Source: Hyphomicrobiales bacterium
GTDB lineage: Bacteria; Pseudomonadota; Alphaproteobacteria; Rhizobiales; Rhizobiaceae
NCBI GenBank assembly: GCA_900468625.1
Contig: UBUL01000034.1
Span: forward strand, 36,590-100,589
Direction: 5' to 3'
DNA: 64,000 nucleotides
The notes below the pieces were generated by a model, which was not told the DNA's origin, searched no databases, and saw only the letters and a program-made list of their open reading frames with translations. This document shows, piece after piece, positions 16,249 through 25,195 of this stretch (positions within the stretch are counted from its first letter, which is position 1; each line of letters begins with the position of its first letter). The position numbers were made by a program, and so were the translations under genes.

Positions 16249-17016
16249 ATGACGAAGATGACCCTTGCATTTTTCACCGACGCTCACCTCGGCCAGCGGC
16301 TGGTCGCCACAAGCGAACTCGCCGGCGACAAGATGGGCTATGAGGAAGCACCCGGAGAGCACGAACACCATCTGTGCGTGATCCTCGACGACATCGCCCG
16401 CAAAGGCATTTCCAAAGTCGTCTTCGGCGGCGATATCGGCACCGAGCGATCGGTCGGCCGGTTTTTCGAGCTTGTGCGCAGCCATGGCTTCGAGATGTCG
16501 CTCATCCTCGGCAATCACGATAGCTACGGCAACGTCACGCAATATTACGATCCGGGCGAGAGTGTCGTGGCGGGGAAACTCTGTTTCTCGCAGCATGACC
16601 CGCATCTGAAGCGCATTTTTCTCGATACGTCCGACAATGTCGTCGATGACTGCCAGCGCGAATGGCTCGCACGAGAACTCGAAGGCGTGAAGAAGGCCGC
16701 GATCTTCCTGCATCACCCGATCCTGCCGCTCGACACGCCGGTAGATCGAACCGGAGCCGCCCTGCGCGACAGGGATGAGCTCAGATCGCTTCTGACCGGC
16801 ATGGATTGCCAGATATCGCTTTTCTGCGGCCACTATCACATGATCGACGAAGCCCGGGAAGCAAACATCAGGCAATATGTATCACCGGCGGTCTCCTATC
16901 AGATCGCCAAGCAATCCGAGCGCCTCAAGGCCGACACCAGGACATTCGGCTATCGTATTCTGGAATTCGACAAAGACGTGATCAGAACGCAGATCGTCTT
17001 GTTTTCAAAGCCGTAG
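16249..17016 (+). CDS. Metallophosphoesterase (calcineurin-like)
   Basis: A protein of about 255 residues with all five calcineurin-like metal motifs in order: FFTDAHLG, FGGDIG, LGNHDS, FLHHPIL and FCGHYHM. It should hydrolyse a phosphomonoester or diester with a two-metal centre; the substrate is unknown. I take the ATG at 16249 as start because the open frame to 16231 depends on a TTG without a ribosome binding site. It is the first gene divergent from the ArsR-type regulator. Confidence 0.9.
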   Translation: MTKMTLAFFTDAHLGQRLVATSELAGDKMGYEEAPGEHEHHLCVILDDIARKGISKVVFGGDIGTERSVGRFFELVRSHGFEMSLILGNHDSYGNVTQYYDPGESVVAGKLCFSQHDPHLKRIFLDTSDNVVDDCQREWLARELEGVKKAAIFLHHPILPLDTPVDRTGAALRDRDELRSLLTGMDCQISLFCGHYHMIDEAREANIRQYVSPAVSYQIAKQSERLKADTRTFGYRILEFDKDVIRTQIVLFSKP

Positions 17017-17142
17017 ATTGGCACACGTATCTTGTCGAGCCAGCTGGCGACGGAAAGGAGCAAAAGCCTTTCACTTCGGTGCAGTGGAACTATATCGTGC
17101 TGATGCGCCGCGCAATCGCGAATCGATCTGAAGGATATGACA

Positions 17143-17727
17143 ATGGGCACGCTGCTTTCTCCCAAACTCACTGTCTGCGGGATAGAGGAGTTGCCCGATC
17201 AGAGCGCTCGAAACGTCACCCATGTCCTTTCCCTCCTCGATCCGGAATATCCCGAGCTCGATGTCTTCGGCTCCTACGCCAGGCATCATCGCACGACATT
17301 GCGCTTTCACGATATCATTGCGACGGCTCCCGGCCGGGTGATGCCGCAGCCGGAACATGTCGAGGCAATCCTGAGATTCGGCTCCGAATTTCAGGCGCAA
17401 CAGGACCCCGAAGCGCCGCGCCATCTGCTGGTGCATTGCCATATGGGCGTATCGCGCTCGACGGCTGCCATGCTCTCGCTGATGGCGCAGGCCAATCCGG
17501 ACGAGCCTGGCGAAAGCCTGTTTTCCCGTCTGGTTGCCATCCGCCCACAGGCCTGGCCAAACTCTCAAATGATCGGCTTTGCCGACGAACAACTCGGCAG
17601 GAAGGGCGATTTGAAGACCGCACTTGCGCGTCACTACGGCCGGCAGATCAAGAGGCAGCCTGACTTCGTCGAGTGGATGACAAGCCTCGGACGCCAGGCG
17701 GAGCTAAACATGGCGATCCAAGCGTGA
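17143..17727 (+). CDS. Protein-tyrosine-phosphatase-like protein
   Basis: A 194-residue protein with the CX5R phosphatase loop HCHMGVSRS (Cys99, Arg105) and a plausible general acid earlier (RFHDI). The family includes rhizobial dual-specificity-like phosphatases. The ATG at 17143 is preferred over 17137 because AAGGAT is then well placed. It follows the metallophosphoesterase on the same strand by 126 bases, so both may belong to the same ArsR-controlled unit. Confidence 0.85.
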   Translation: MGTLLSPKLTVCGIEELPDQSARNVTHVLSLLDPEYPELDVFGSYARHHRTTLRFHDIIATAPGRVMPQPEHVEAILRFGSEFQAQQDPEAPRHLLVHCHMGVSRSTAAMLSLMAQANPDEPGESLFSRLVAIRPQAWPNSQMIGFADEQLGRKGDLKTALARHYGRQIKRQPDFVEWMTSLGRQAELNMAIQA

Positions 17728-17987
17728 CGAACGCATCTCTGGCCCGAAGACGACCCGCCGACCCTCGGCGAGTTGGGCTTCGTCCAGCCGATCCGCGTAG
17801 CTTCCGAAGCCTGTCGCACAGGATGAGGCGCAACATGGACGACGGGAACTCACTCCATGCTGAGCAGTCCCACCTCATCCTCGGCTAGCTCGAAAAGCCA
17901 TAACAGGCAGATCGGTTACGTTGTCCGGACCGGACGGATACCGCCCGGTCCTGCAGAGCATGCCGGGTAATGACCCGCGCCGCTTTG

Positions 17988-18248
17988 CTACTTTACGGGG
18001 CTCACTTTCGACGCGAGAGCAGCGCCGGATTTCCGGACACTGTAATGGACGGCGACGCGCTCGCCGACCTTGAAGGACTCGACTTCGATGTTTTCAGGCA
18101 GTTTGATCGTTGTTCCCGAGGACAGCGTGATCTGGTCCGCCTTCGCATCGATATTGGTGATGGTCCCGGTCTCATCACGGGCAAGCGCCATTCCCGCCGC
18201 CAGGGTCGAGGTCGCCAGAACACCGATCGCCAAATATCTCTTCAGCAT
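17988..18248 (-). CDS. DUF1344 small periplasmic protein
   Basis: An 86-residue protein with a signal peptide (YLAIGVLATSTLAAGMALA) and a compact beta domain containing GTITNIDAKADQITLSSG and KVGERVAVHYS, typical of DUF1344 proteins of Rhizobiales. Function unknown. A copy of the TTCTTACRAA motif found near the two-component genes lies about 110 bases upstream, suggesting shared control. Confidence 0.85.
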   Translation of the reverse strand: MLKRYLAIGVLATSTLAAGMALARDETGTITNIDAKADQITLSSGTTIKLPENIEVESFKVGERVAVHYSVRKSGAALASKVSPVK

Positions 18249-18354
18249 AATTCACTCCTTTGATTTACAAGCGTTTTGTGGCCTGATCGGCCACCGGCCG
18301 GCATCGCCAGCCATCCAAAAACTAGCCAGCGATCCTTCCCTGCGCTTTGCCGGA

Positions 18355-18364
18355 TTCTTACAAA
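18355..18364 (+). promoter_or_regulatory. TTCTTACAAA motif, copy 1 (possible response-regulator site)
   Basis: TTCTTACAAATCGG upstream of the DUF1344 gene. The core TTCTTACRAA recurs twice in the spacer between the envelope genes and the response regulator (19705-19716 and 19750-19760, minus strand). Confidence 0.4.
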
Positions 18365-18506
18365 TCGGACAGCGACAGCGATTTTGCCGGTGTTGGAAGA
18401 GATATGAGAGAAAACAAGCGATATCACTCGCTCGAGAAAGGCAAAATCTCGACTGGAAAAGATGCAAGCCGCACTCTCTTTCGACGATGCGGCTTGTGAG
18501 CTCGTC

Positions 18507-19301
18507 TTAAAATTGATCTCGCTCTGCCTGCGAGGCGGTTTCAGGTTCGTAGGTCACCGTCATGTAAATCACAGTCACTATGATGGCCCCCAGAAACAGG
18601 GCGCTCGTATAGATCGTACCGAATCCCAGGCCGCCATATTCCAGCGGCTGCGAAAGAAGATCTCCGAAAGACGCCCCGAGCGGCCGCGTGAAGATGTAAG
18701 CCAGCCAGAAGGCCAGAATACCATTCAAGCCAAGGTTAAAATGCCCGATCGCTATGACGGCAATGATGCCGAGGAAGATCAGCCCGGTCATGACGTAGCC
18801 TAGACCGAAGACCTCCGCGATCAGATCGCCGACCGCTGTGCCCAATGCAAAGGTGAAGAGGATCGCCAGCCAGTAGAACCCCTCGCGTCTTGCCGTGAAG
18901 ATCGAGTGGATGGACAGCGTGCCTTCCTTCTTCCACCAGATGAAGAAAGTGAGCGCGAGAGCAATGGTAAAGCCGACGGTCGATGCCTGCAAAGGCACGC
19001 CCAGATTGTCGGTCAGGTTGTCGGTCAAAAGTGTTCCGACGACACTGATCATGACGACGGCGGTCCAGTACGCCCAGGGCACGTAGCGTCCCTGCAGAAA
19101 TTGCAGGGAAAGCGCGCCGATCAGCACCAGAGTCATGATCGCGGATGTTGCGGTCAAGCCGAGACCCATGTTGACCGCGAGATAATCGGCCGCCGTTTCT
19201 CCCATCGTGACGGCCAGCAGCTTGATCAGCCAGAAGTCGACGGTGACCCGCGGAACCCGATTGAGGACATTGTCTGCGACGACATATGATAGCGAGCTCA
19301 T
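18507..19301 (-). CDS. Membrane protein with DUF347 repeats (COG4705-like)
   Basis: A 264-residue polytopic protein with four related segments: TMGETAADYL, LTDNLTDNLGVPLQAST, FALGTAVGDLIAE and FTRPLGASFGDLL, the hallmark of DUF347 repeat proteins. About eight membrane helices. The biochemical role is not established; members often sit beside metal- or stress-responsive two-component systems, as here. GGGAG precedes the ATG at 19301, 14 bases from the small secreted protein gene. Confidence 0.88.
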   Translation of the reverse strand: MSSLSYVVADNVLNRVPRVTVDFWLIKLLAVTMGETAADYLAVNMGLGLTATSAIMTLVLIGALSLQFLQGRYVPWAYWTAVVMISVVGTLLTDNLTDNLGVPLQASTVGFTIALALTFFIWWKKEGTLSIHSIFTARREGFYWLAILFTFALGTAVGDLIAEVFGLGYVMTGLIFLGIIAVIAIGHFNLGLNGILAFWLAYIFTRPLGASFGDLLSQPLEYGGLGFGTIYTSALFLGAIIVTVIYMTVTYEPETASQAERDQF

Positions 19302-19315
19302 GACATACTCCCGCT

Positions 19316-19585
19316 TTACTTGCCCATCAGCGCCATTGCCTCTTGAAGAAAGGCATCGGAGCGTTTGTCATCATCTGCATTGCAGCGCTCGACGGCCTTC
19401 GCCTCCAGCGTATCGACCTTCGATTTGGCGTCGGGCGTCAAATTTGCGGAGGCTTTCGCCGTGCGCATCTCCTTAAGCACATCTTCGCACGGGCGGACAG
19501 CAGCCGCGTGACTGCTAACGGGAAGCGCGACCAGCCAGGAAAAAAGGGCGACGTTCAGGAGGCGGACATAATTGTGCTTGGTCAT
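19316..19585 (-). CDS. Small secreted protein, two cysteines
   Basis: An 89-residue protein. The ATG at 19585 opens a clear signal peptide (NYVRLLNVALFSWLVALPVSS) with a cut after SHA, and the mature part has two cysteines (RPCEDVL, ERCNADDD) and is highly charged. I do not recognise the family. It heads a likely operon with the DUF347 gene and is divergent from the two-component genes. Confidence 0.7.
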   Translation of the reverse strand: MTKHNYVRLLNVALFSWLVALPVSSHAAAVRPCEDVLKEMRTAKASANLTPDAKSKVDTLEAKAVERCNADDDKRSDAFLQEAMALMGK

Positions 19586-19889
19586 GGGGAGACTCCGATA
19601 GGCGGCCGGACTGCGGCGTGGTTGATCGTCGGCCACACGCAGATGCGGCCACGCCCCGTGTTCTATGCGGCCGCCTTTACGCGGCCTTTGCTCGAACAAT
19701 ACCGTTTCGTAAGAAATGCCGATGCGCGACAGCCGCCCATCCTTACGCATTTGTAAGAAGCCGTTCAGGTTGCAGACACCTTCTTGAGGCATGTCTACGG
19801 CGCTACGCGTCATATATGGCGCGCAAAAGTCGCTGCAGCACTTTGAAACTGCTGCAGTCGTATCGTGCATTGACGGAGCCTGGACGGGC
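19586..19889. promoter_or_regulatory. Divergent control region between envelope genes and two-component system
   Basis: No gene is supported here. It holds two copies of the TTCTTACRAA motif on the minus strand (19705-19716 and 19750-19760); the second forms a CTTAC-N6-GTAAG dyad at 19742-19757. Direct or inverted repeats of this size are usual targets of OmpR-type regulators such as the one starting at 19890. Confidence 0.45.
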
Positions 19890-20567
19890 ATGAAGATCCT
19901 CGTGGTGGAAGATGATCAAAAGACGGCGGAATACATCTCTCGCGGGCTTAACGAGGCCGGTCATATCTGCGACATCCTCTCGGACGGCACGGATGCGCTT
20001 TTTCAGGTCACCAGGGAACGATATGACGTGCTCGTCGTCGACCGGATGCTGCCGGGGCTCGATGGCCTGTCCCTGGTGAAAGCTGCGAGGGCGGCAAAGA
20101 TCAAAACGCCGGCAATGTTCCTGACTTCGGTCAGCGGCGTAGACGATCGGGTCGAGGGGCTTGAAGCCGGCGGAGACGACTATCTGACCAAGCCTTTTGC
20201 CTTTTCCGAGCTTCTGGCGCGCGTCAATGCTCTGGCGCGCCGGCCGCCGGTCCAGGACCGGAAAACGATCCTTAAAATTGCCGATCTCGAACTCGATATT
20301 ATAAAGCGGCAGGTGCATAGACGCGGAATTGCCATTGATCTGCAACCACGGGAATTCACCTTGCTGGAGACACTCATGCGCGGCGAAGGGCGCGTGCTGA
20401 CGCGCACCATGCTTTTGGAGAGCGTGTGGGATTTTCACTTCGATCCGAAGACGAGCGTGGTGGAGACCCATATCAGCCGGCTCCGCGCAAAGATCGACAA
20501 ACCGTTCGATGTTCCCCTCCTCCACACAGTCCGCAACACCGGCTATTGCATACATGCGCCACGATAG
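19890..20567 (+). CDS. OmpR/PhoB-family response regulator
   Basis: A 225-residue regulator: receiver domain with acidic pocket (VEDD), phospho-acceptor Asp51 in VVDRMLPGLDG and conserved Lys in DYLTKPF, then a C-terminal winged helix ending in TVRNTGYCIHAP. The ATG at 19890 gives the canonical MKILVVEDD start; the longer frame to 19791 is not needed. It overlaps the kinase gene by 14 bases. Confidence 0.94.
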   Translation: MKILVVEDDQKTAEYISRGLNEAGHICDILSDGTDALFQVTRERYDVLVVDRMLPGLDGLSLVKAARAAKIKTPAMFLTSVSGVDDRVEGLEAGGDDYLTKPFAFSELLARVNALARRPPVQDRKTILKIADLELDIIKRQVHRRGIAIDLQPREFTLLETLMRGEGRVLTRTMLLESVWDFHFDPKTSVVETHISRLRAKIDKPFDVPLLHTVRNTGYCIHAPR

Positions 20568-21933
20568 ATTGCTGCGCAGCACGCCGTTCAGGCTGGCGAC
20601 ATCTTTCGGACTCTTCTTCATCGTCGCCTTCCTCGTCGCGGGCTTTGTCGGCTATGGCCTGATGACGCGCGAACTTTCGAGATCACTCGACGTGTCCGTC
20701 AAGGACACCTATTCGGTCGTGGCCTCGACCTATTCCTCGAACGACCTGGAGGATCTCATCGCGGCGGTAGACACCTATTCGATCCTCAAGCGCCCGGAAG
20801 ACCAGATCTTCCTTTTGCTCGACGGCAAGGGAGAAAAGCTTGCCGGAAACGTTCGCGCGGCAAGCGTCAAACCCGGACTTTCGACCGTTCCTGCGACCCT
20901 GTTCGGACTTGGCGATGACGATCCGATGCGCCTTGTCGCCGGGAATGTCGGCGGCAACAGCCTGGTCGTCGGCCAGAGCTACCGTGAAATCGACCAGATC
21001 GAGCAGATTGCATTGATGAGCTTCGCCTGGGCCTCGGTCATTATCGTCGCGGCGATCGTCCTGGGGGGTACCATGCTTGCGACGCGCACGCAGCGCCGAC
21101 TGGAAGCGATCGAGCGAACTCTGATCGATGTTTCGGCGGGGAATCTGGCCCGGCGAATTCCGATCCGCGGCAACGGCGACGATATCGACGTCGTTTCAGC
21201 GCACATGAACCACGCTCTTGCCCGGCTCTCTGCGCTCGTCGAAGGCATGCGCCAGGTCAGTACCGATATCGCACACGATTTGAAGACCCCCCTCAATCGG
21301 CTCGGATTGACCATCGAGCGAGCGCTCCAGCGTCTGGAGCGCTCGGAAAACGTGGAAGACCTGCTTCTTGACGCCAGCGACGAAACAGCCAGAATCAACG
21401 CAACATTCGAAGCCCTGCTCCGCATCTCGCAGATCGAAGCCGGCGCACGAAAGACACGCTTCAAACCGGTCGACCTCTGGGCTGTCGTGACCGCGGTCGC
21501 AGAAATCTACGCCGATGTCGCGGAAGACAGCGGACAAAACCTGACATTGAAGCCGCTGTCGTCCGGCTCCTGCTTGGTGAGCGGCGACGGGGAATTGCTC
21601 ACGCAGCTTTTCGTCAATCTTGTCGAAAACGCAATCACCCACTGTCCGCCCGGCACGACGATTACCCTATCGCTGGTACCTGAAGAGCAGCATTGTCGCG
21701 CCTGCGTGGCCGATAACGGCGGCGGTATCCCCGAAGAAGAGCGCGAACTGGTGTTCCGGCGGCTTTATCGGCTGGATAAAAGCCGGACGACACCAGGCAA
21801 CGGGTTGGGGCTCGGTCTGGTAAAGGCAATCGCCGATCTTCATGGCGCACCCATCACGCTTGAAGACAACAAGCCGGGTCTGCGCGCCTGCCTGCACTTT
21901 CCGAGAGCGCCGCTCTCCCCTCGCCCCGGCTGA
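20554..21933 (+). CDS. Sensor histidine kinase
   Basis: A 459-residue membrane kinase. Two membrane helices (near residues 14-36 and 150-175) bracket a periplasmic sensor region; a HAMP linker follows (RRLEAIERTLIDVSAGNLA), then His241 in IAHDLKTPLNRL, the N box LVENAITHC and G boxes ADNGGGIPEEE and NGLGLGLVKAI. It should phosphorylate the co-transcribed response regulator. I use the ATG at 20554 overlapping the regulator's end. The signal sensed is unknown. Confidence 0.93.
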   Translation: MRHDRLLRSTPFRLATSFGLFFIVAFLVAGFVGYGLMTRELSRSLDVSVKDTYSVVASTYSSNDLEDLIAAVDTYSILKRPEDQIFLLLDGKGEKLAGNVRAASVKPGLSTVPATLFGLGDDDPMRLVAGNVGGNSLVVGQSYREIDQIEQIALMSFAWASVIIVAAIVLGGTMLATRTQRRLEAIERTLIDVSAGNLARRIPIRGNGDDIDVVSAHMNHALARLSALVEGMRQVSTDIAHDLKTPLNRLGLTIERALQRLERSENVEDLLLDASDETARINATFEALLRISQIEAGARKTRFKPVDLWAVVTAVAEIYADVAEDSGQNLTLKPLSSGSCLVSGDGELLTQLFVNLVENAITHCPPGTTITLSLVPEEQHCRACVADNGGGIPEEERELVFRRLYRLDKSRTTPGNGLGLGLVKAIADLHGAPITLEDNKPGLRACLHFPRAPLSPRPG

Positions 21934-21994
21934 AGCCGATCAAATCGCGCCGAGTACGACCGCGGTCGATAGCCGCAAGAGCCTTTGAAGCGCC

Positions 21995-22255
21995 TCAATC
22001 CCTCGGCATCATCCCAATCAGCAGCCTATTGCCTTGCCTGTTGCCACACCTCCGACACACCAGCCTGCTGGCCAACGAGCCCACCTTCCTGCCGCCGCCA
22101 AAGCGCCCCGCCATCTCGTAGCGGTCCACGCGGGCAATCCTCTCGCAAGCCGCGCAGACGGCGCTTAGCTCATACCATTGCGGCAGATCCGCAAGCGTTC
22201 GCTTGTAGTCGTCATGCCCCGCCGGCAGCAGTGCTATTCCTTTTCCGTGTCTCAT
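21995..22255 (-). CDS. Small conserved protein with two CxxC pairs (zinc-ribbon-like)
   Basis: An 86-residue protein with CAACERIARVDRYEMAGRFG and, later, LVCRRCGNRQGN, so two CxxC pairs about 35 residues apart that could hold a zinc ion. The layout is familiar from short hypothetical proteins of Rhizobiales. Function unknown. It is divergent from the basic protein at 22342. Confidence 0.65.
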   Translation of the reverse strand: MRHGKGIALLPAGHDDYKRTLADLPQWYELSAVCAACERIARVDRYEMAGRFGGGRKVGSLASRLVCRRCGNRQGNRLLIGMMPRD

Positions 22256-22341
22256 TCCGGGCGGCCTTATGTGCAGCGCTGCGGCTCATTGACTTCCGTC
22301 ACCATCAGAACATAAAGGGAACAAAAAGGAGTAACAAGACA

Positions 22342-22620
22342 ATGATTCGATTTGCCCCCTCAATAGCTCCGACGAGCTTGCAGCAGAGCACCAAAGCAGC
22401 CGGCCATGCCGCCTCATCGAAAGCCAAGGCGGAAACCCCGGTAATCGGGCCTGCGAAGGCTGCCGATGAGAGCAAGGAGATTGCCGGAAGCGGGATGCTG
22501 CTTGCCGACCTTCCAGAGATTTCCGCCCCGAATCCAACTAAAACCATCAGGGCTCGCCAACCAAGAAAGCCAAGGACCAAGCCAGAGGCTGCTGTCATAC
22601 AGCTCGACCTCAACGCCTAG
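22342..22620 (+). CDS. Small Lys/Arg/Ala-rich hypothetical protein
   Basis: A 92-residue protein with no hydrophobic segment; its end is strongly basic (KTIRARQPRKPRTKPEA). AGGAG (22328-22332) is well placed before the ATG at 22342; the frame is open further upstream but without a ribosome binding site. Not recognised; low complexity suggests a disordered, possibly nucleic-acid-binding protein. Confidence 0.5.
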   Translation: MIRFAPSIAPTSLQQSTKAAGHAASSKAKAETPVIGPAKAADESKEIAGSGMLLADLPEISAPNPTKTIRARQPRKPRTKPEAAVIQLDLNA

Positions 22621-22805
22621 ACGGCATGGTTCGCGATGGCACGCCTCCCTGAAGTTGTAATTCCTAGGTGTCCCGTGGGCTTATGCCCCGAGGCGCGACA
22701 CTCTTCTGGGGATATTGACGATCGCTTTACCTTGAGAGCCCGCAAAGCTTCCCATCCCAGGCAGCCGGCACTACCTCCACTCATGCCATAGAGGAGGAGG
22801 GAGAC

Positions 22806-23033
22806 ATGAAGTCTACCGCGGAAGCCCTTGCGCAGAACGATGATGTCCGCACTGAAGACATCGCCGACGCCGTCGATTTTCTTCAAAGAAAGATCAATGC
22901 CGCTATCATATCGGGCCGCCCCGTATCGTTCGCGGCATACAGATCGAAGGTGGTCATGGAGATGGCCCTAAGCATCCGCACGCAGCACCCGCAGACTCCG
23001 GCGCCATCGCAAGGGCACGCTAAGAGGCTGTAA
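22806..23033 (+). CDS. Small hypothetical protein
   Basis: A 75-residue predicted soluble helical protein (MKSTAEALAQNDDVRTEDIA, then INAAIISGRPVSFAAYRSKV). The very strong ribosome binding site AGGAGGAGGGAG just before the ATG supports expression. Not recognised. Confidence 0.65.
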   Translation: MKSTAEALAQNDDVRTEDIADAVDFLQRKINAAIISGRPVSFAAYRSKVVMEMALSIRTQHPQTPAPSQGHAKRL

Positions 23034-23038
23034 GACCC

Positions 23039-23245
23039 TTAGATGAAACTGTGCAATAATACTGGAAGGCTCATGCGGAGGTCTATCACTTCCACCCAAC
23101 CATCCTCTCGCAGCGCCTCTTGTTGTTTGGCTGCCCGCAGAGCCACCTTGCGATCGTCGGTTGCCATGACAAAATCAGACCAACCACCCTCCGAATGGTG
23201 GGTATCCCCCGCAAAAACCAGATAGCGTTTCCCTCGAATATCCAT
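23039..23245 (-). CDS. Small hypothetical protein
   Basis: A 68-residue protein (MDIRGKRYLVFAGDTHHSEG, WSDFVMATDDRKVALRAAKQ, EALREDGWVEVIDL). The pattern of a short beta start and a surface-exposed acidic/aromatic patch resembles short conserved rhizobial proteins with a WxxVID end. A GGGAGCGGG precedes the ATG. It is convergent with the 22806 gene. Confidence 0.6.
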   Translation of the reverse strand: MDIRGKRYLVFAGDTHHSEGGWSDFVMATDDRKVALRAAKQQEALREDGWVEVIDLRMSLPVLLHSFI

Positions 23246-23553
23246 ATGCCCGCTCCCGCAAGCGCATAACCACAGCGCTCATTTTTAAATTATTCCCCTA
23301 GCGTAGTGGTAGCAATAGGTGCTTAGCTATCTATGGTAGATCACCATTGTTACTTGCTCCTAGCAGTGTGGCTGGTGAGCTACAGCGCATATTTTATTCG
23401 CCCGGGTGTTGTACCGGACATCGATCTCTGCAAATTTCTGGTGTTCCCCATGCTGTTGGCAGGGCAGTTGCGTCTTGAATGACTTCGAGCAGGGGATATC
23501 TTGAATCATGGAACCGATAGCTTGACGATGAGTAGAAAGCACCGGGGTTGACC
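23246..23553. other. Intergenic stretch of about 300 bases, no gene seen
   Basis: It is AT-richer than its surroundings, particularly 23280-23340. The only frame in it (23360-23542, minus) has no ribosome binding site and no family features. I found no tRNA, repeat or clear terminator. Confidence 0.5.
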
Positions 23554-23901
23554 ATGACGCTGCAGATCAAGAGAATCTACGAGCCGCCGTCCAAGGAAGA
23601 CGGCGTGCGTATCCTTGTCGACAGGCTATGGCCGCGTGGGGTCAGCAAAGACGAGGCCCATGTGGATGCCTGGCTCAAGGACATCGCACCGAGCGCGGAT
23701 CTGCGGCGCTGGTTCGGTCACGATACGGACAAATGGAACGAGTTTCGCCGGCGCTACAAAGCCGAACTCGAGCACAATCCGGCCGCTGTCGATGAGCTGA
23801 AAAGACAGATAGGCCAGTCACCCGTGACGCTTCTTTATGGCGCCAAGGACACCGAACACAACAATGCGGTGGTGCTTCGGGACTTCGTCAGCAGGCAATA
23901 G
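23554..23901 (+). CDS. DUF488 family protein
   Basis: A 115-residue protein with the DUF488 core: IYEPPSKEDGVRILVDRLWP near the start, then WFGHDTDKWNEFRRRYKAEL and TLLYGAKDTEHNNAVVLRDF at the end. Family function unknown. I prefer the ATG at 23554 (MTLQIKRIY) to a TTG two codons earlier. Confidence 0.9.
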   Translation: MTLQIKRIYEPPSKEDGVRILVDRLWPRGVSKDEAHVDAWLKDIAPSADLRRWFGHDTDKWNEFRRRYKAELEHNPAAVDELKRQIGQSPVTLLYGAKDTEHNNAVVLRDFVSRQ

Positions 23902-24022
23902 CCTGAAGTGCCGAGCGAACTATGCCGCCGCGACACCATAAGCCCCAGGATACACTTCCCTTTGCATGGGTCAGATCATGACCGGCCACACGGGCAGATT
24001 CCTTCACGTATTGCCCCTGCCC

Positions 24023-25144
24023 TCATGCATCCGCCCGCTCCAGCTTCCGGCCGCTCGGAAGCAGCCGCGCGACGGCGCTCAGAAGATCCGTCTGCGATAT
24101 CAGGCCGAGAATGCGATGCCCGTCATCCACGATGATGACGGCATGTGTGCGGCCGTCTGTGAGAACCGGCAGGAGCGACAGAGCCGGATCGGAAGCCCGT
24201 GCGATCGCCGGCATCGAGATCGCTCGGGCGACGCTATCGGCATTTTCGGACAATTCTCTCAGACCGACCGTTCCGACCAGGCGGCCTTCGGGATCCTTCA
24301 CCGGCAAAGTGCGAATATTGTGCTTCAACAGAAGCTGCCTCGCATGATGGGGCTCAGCATCCTCGCTGACGGCAATGACATCGCGCGACATGATATCGGA
24401 ACAGCTGATATCTCCATGTGTCCGGACCACGGCCTGCAACTCGACCTGCCGCAAAAGACGGCCAAGGTCAGCCCGATCGATGTCGAAGGTCTCATCAAGG
24501 GCCACGAGAGCCGCATCGACGTCCTCTTCCTGAAACCCCGCCCGCAAGCTCGAAGGCGGGTCTTGTGTCTGGTGCGTATTCTCGGCGGGTTTTGCGACGA
24601 CATGCGGATAGTTGCGCCTGGAAAGCTTATGGAACACCAGGCCCAGGCCGACAAGGATACAGGAATTCATGGCTACGGGGACAAAGGGAAACAAGACCCC
24701 CCAGTTTGCAACGACCGGCCCACCCAGAACGGCCGTAAGCGCCGCAGCGCCGCCGGGCGGATGTAGGCAGCGGGCGAACGACATCGCGCCGATCGCAAGC
24801 GAGACGCCGACCCCGATCGCAATGATCGGATCACGGATGAAATAGGCTGCTATGATCCCCATCATGGCGGAAATCGTGTTGCCGCCGATGATCGACCAGG
24901 GCTGGGCCAGCGGACTTGCCGGCACGGCAAACAGAAGCACCGCCGACGCTCCCATGGGCGCGACGATCAGCGGAAGATGCGGCCCCTGACCGAAGAAATA
25001 GCCGCTGATGACGCCGGTGAGGCCGATGCCGATCAAGGCTCCGAGACAGGCAAACAGCCTTTCCCGAAGGGTTGCGCCTGCAAGGATCGGAGAAAACAAG
25101 TGGAAGCGACTGGTTCCCGTCTTCTGGGAATCTGGGTGCTGCAT
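24023..25144 (-). CDS. HPP-family membrane protein fused to CBS domains
   Basis: A 373-residue protein. Residues 20-185 form an HPP domain of four hydrophobic helices (PLIVAPMGASAVLLFAVPAS; the HPP motif is in CLHPPGGAAALTAVLGG). After a linker, two CBS modules follow (SCSDIMSRDVIAVSEDAEP and MPAIARASDPALSLLPVLTD), which usually bind adenine nucleotides. Some plant and cyanobacterial HPP proteins move nitrite; transport regulated by CBS sensing is a reasonable inference. A LysR regulator lies just upstream on the same strand. Confidence 0.9.
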   Translation of the reverse strand: MQHPDSQKTGTSRFHLFSPILAGATLRERLFACLGALIGIGLTGVISGYFFGQGPHLPLIVAPMGASAVLLFAVPASPLAQPWSIIGGNTISAMMGIIAAYFIRDPIIAIGVGVSLAIGAMSFARCLHPPGGAAALTAVLGGPVVANWGVLFPFVPVAMNSCILVGLGLVFHKLSRRNYPHVVAKPAENTHQTQDPPSSLRAGFQEEDVDAALVALDETFDIDRADLGRLLRQVELQAVVRTHGDISCSDIMSRDVIAVSEDAEPHHARQLLLKHNIRTLPVKDPEGRLVGTVGLRELSENADSVARAISMPAIARASDPALSLLPVLTDGRTHAVIIVDDGHRILGLISQTDLLSAVARLLPSGRKLERADA

Positions 25145-25195
25145 GATCGAACCGGTTGTATGATTGAGGTGTACGGGGGAGGGGGCGTGGTCGTT

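Noticed and set aside
17673..17888. Plus-strand frame of 71 codons after the phosphatase gene
   Set aside because: It begins inside the phosphatase gene, lacks a ribosome binding site and has low-complexity Arg/Pro-rich translation.
17927..17951. Inverted repeat GGACCGG/CCGGTCC after the DUF1344 gene
   Set aside because: Loop of 11 bases and no T-run on either strand, so I do not call it a terminator.
23280..23400. Possible tRNA or small RNA in the AT-rich spacer
   Set aside because: No TTCGA-type T loop or cloverleaf pairing could be built.
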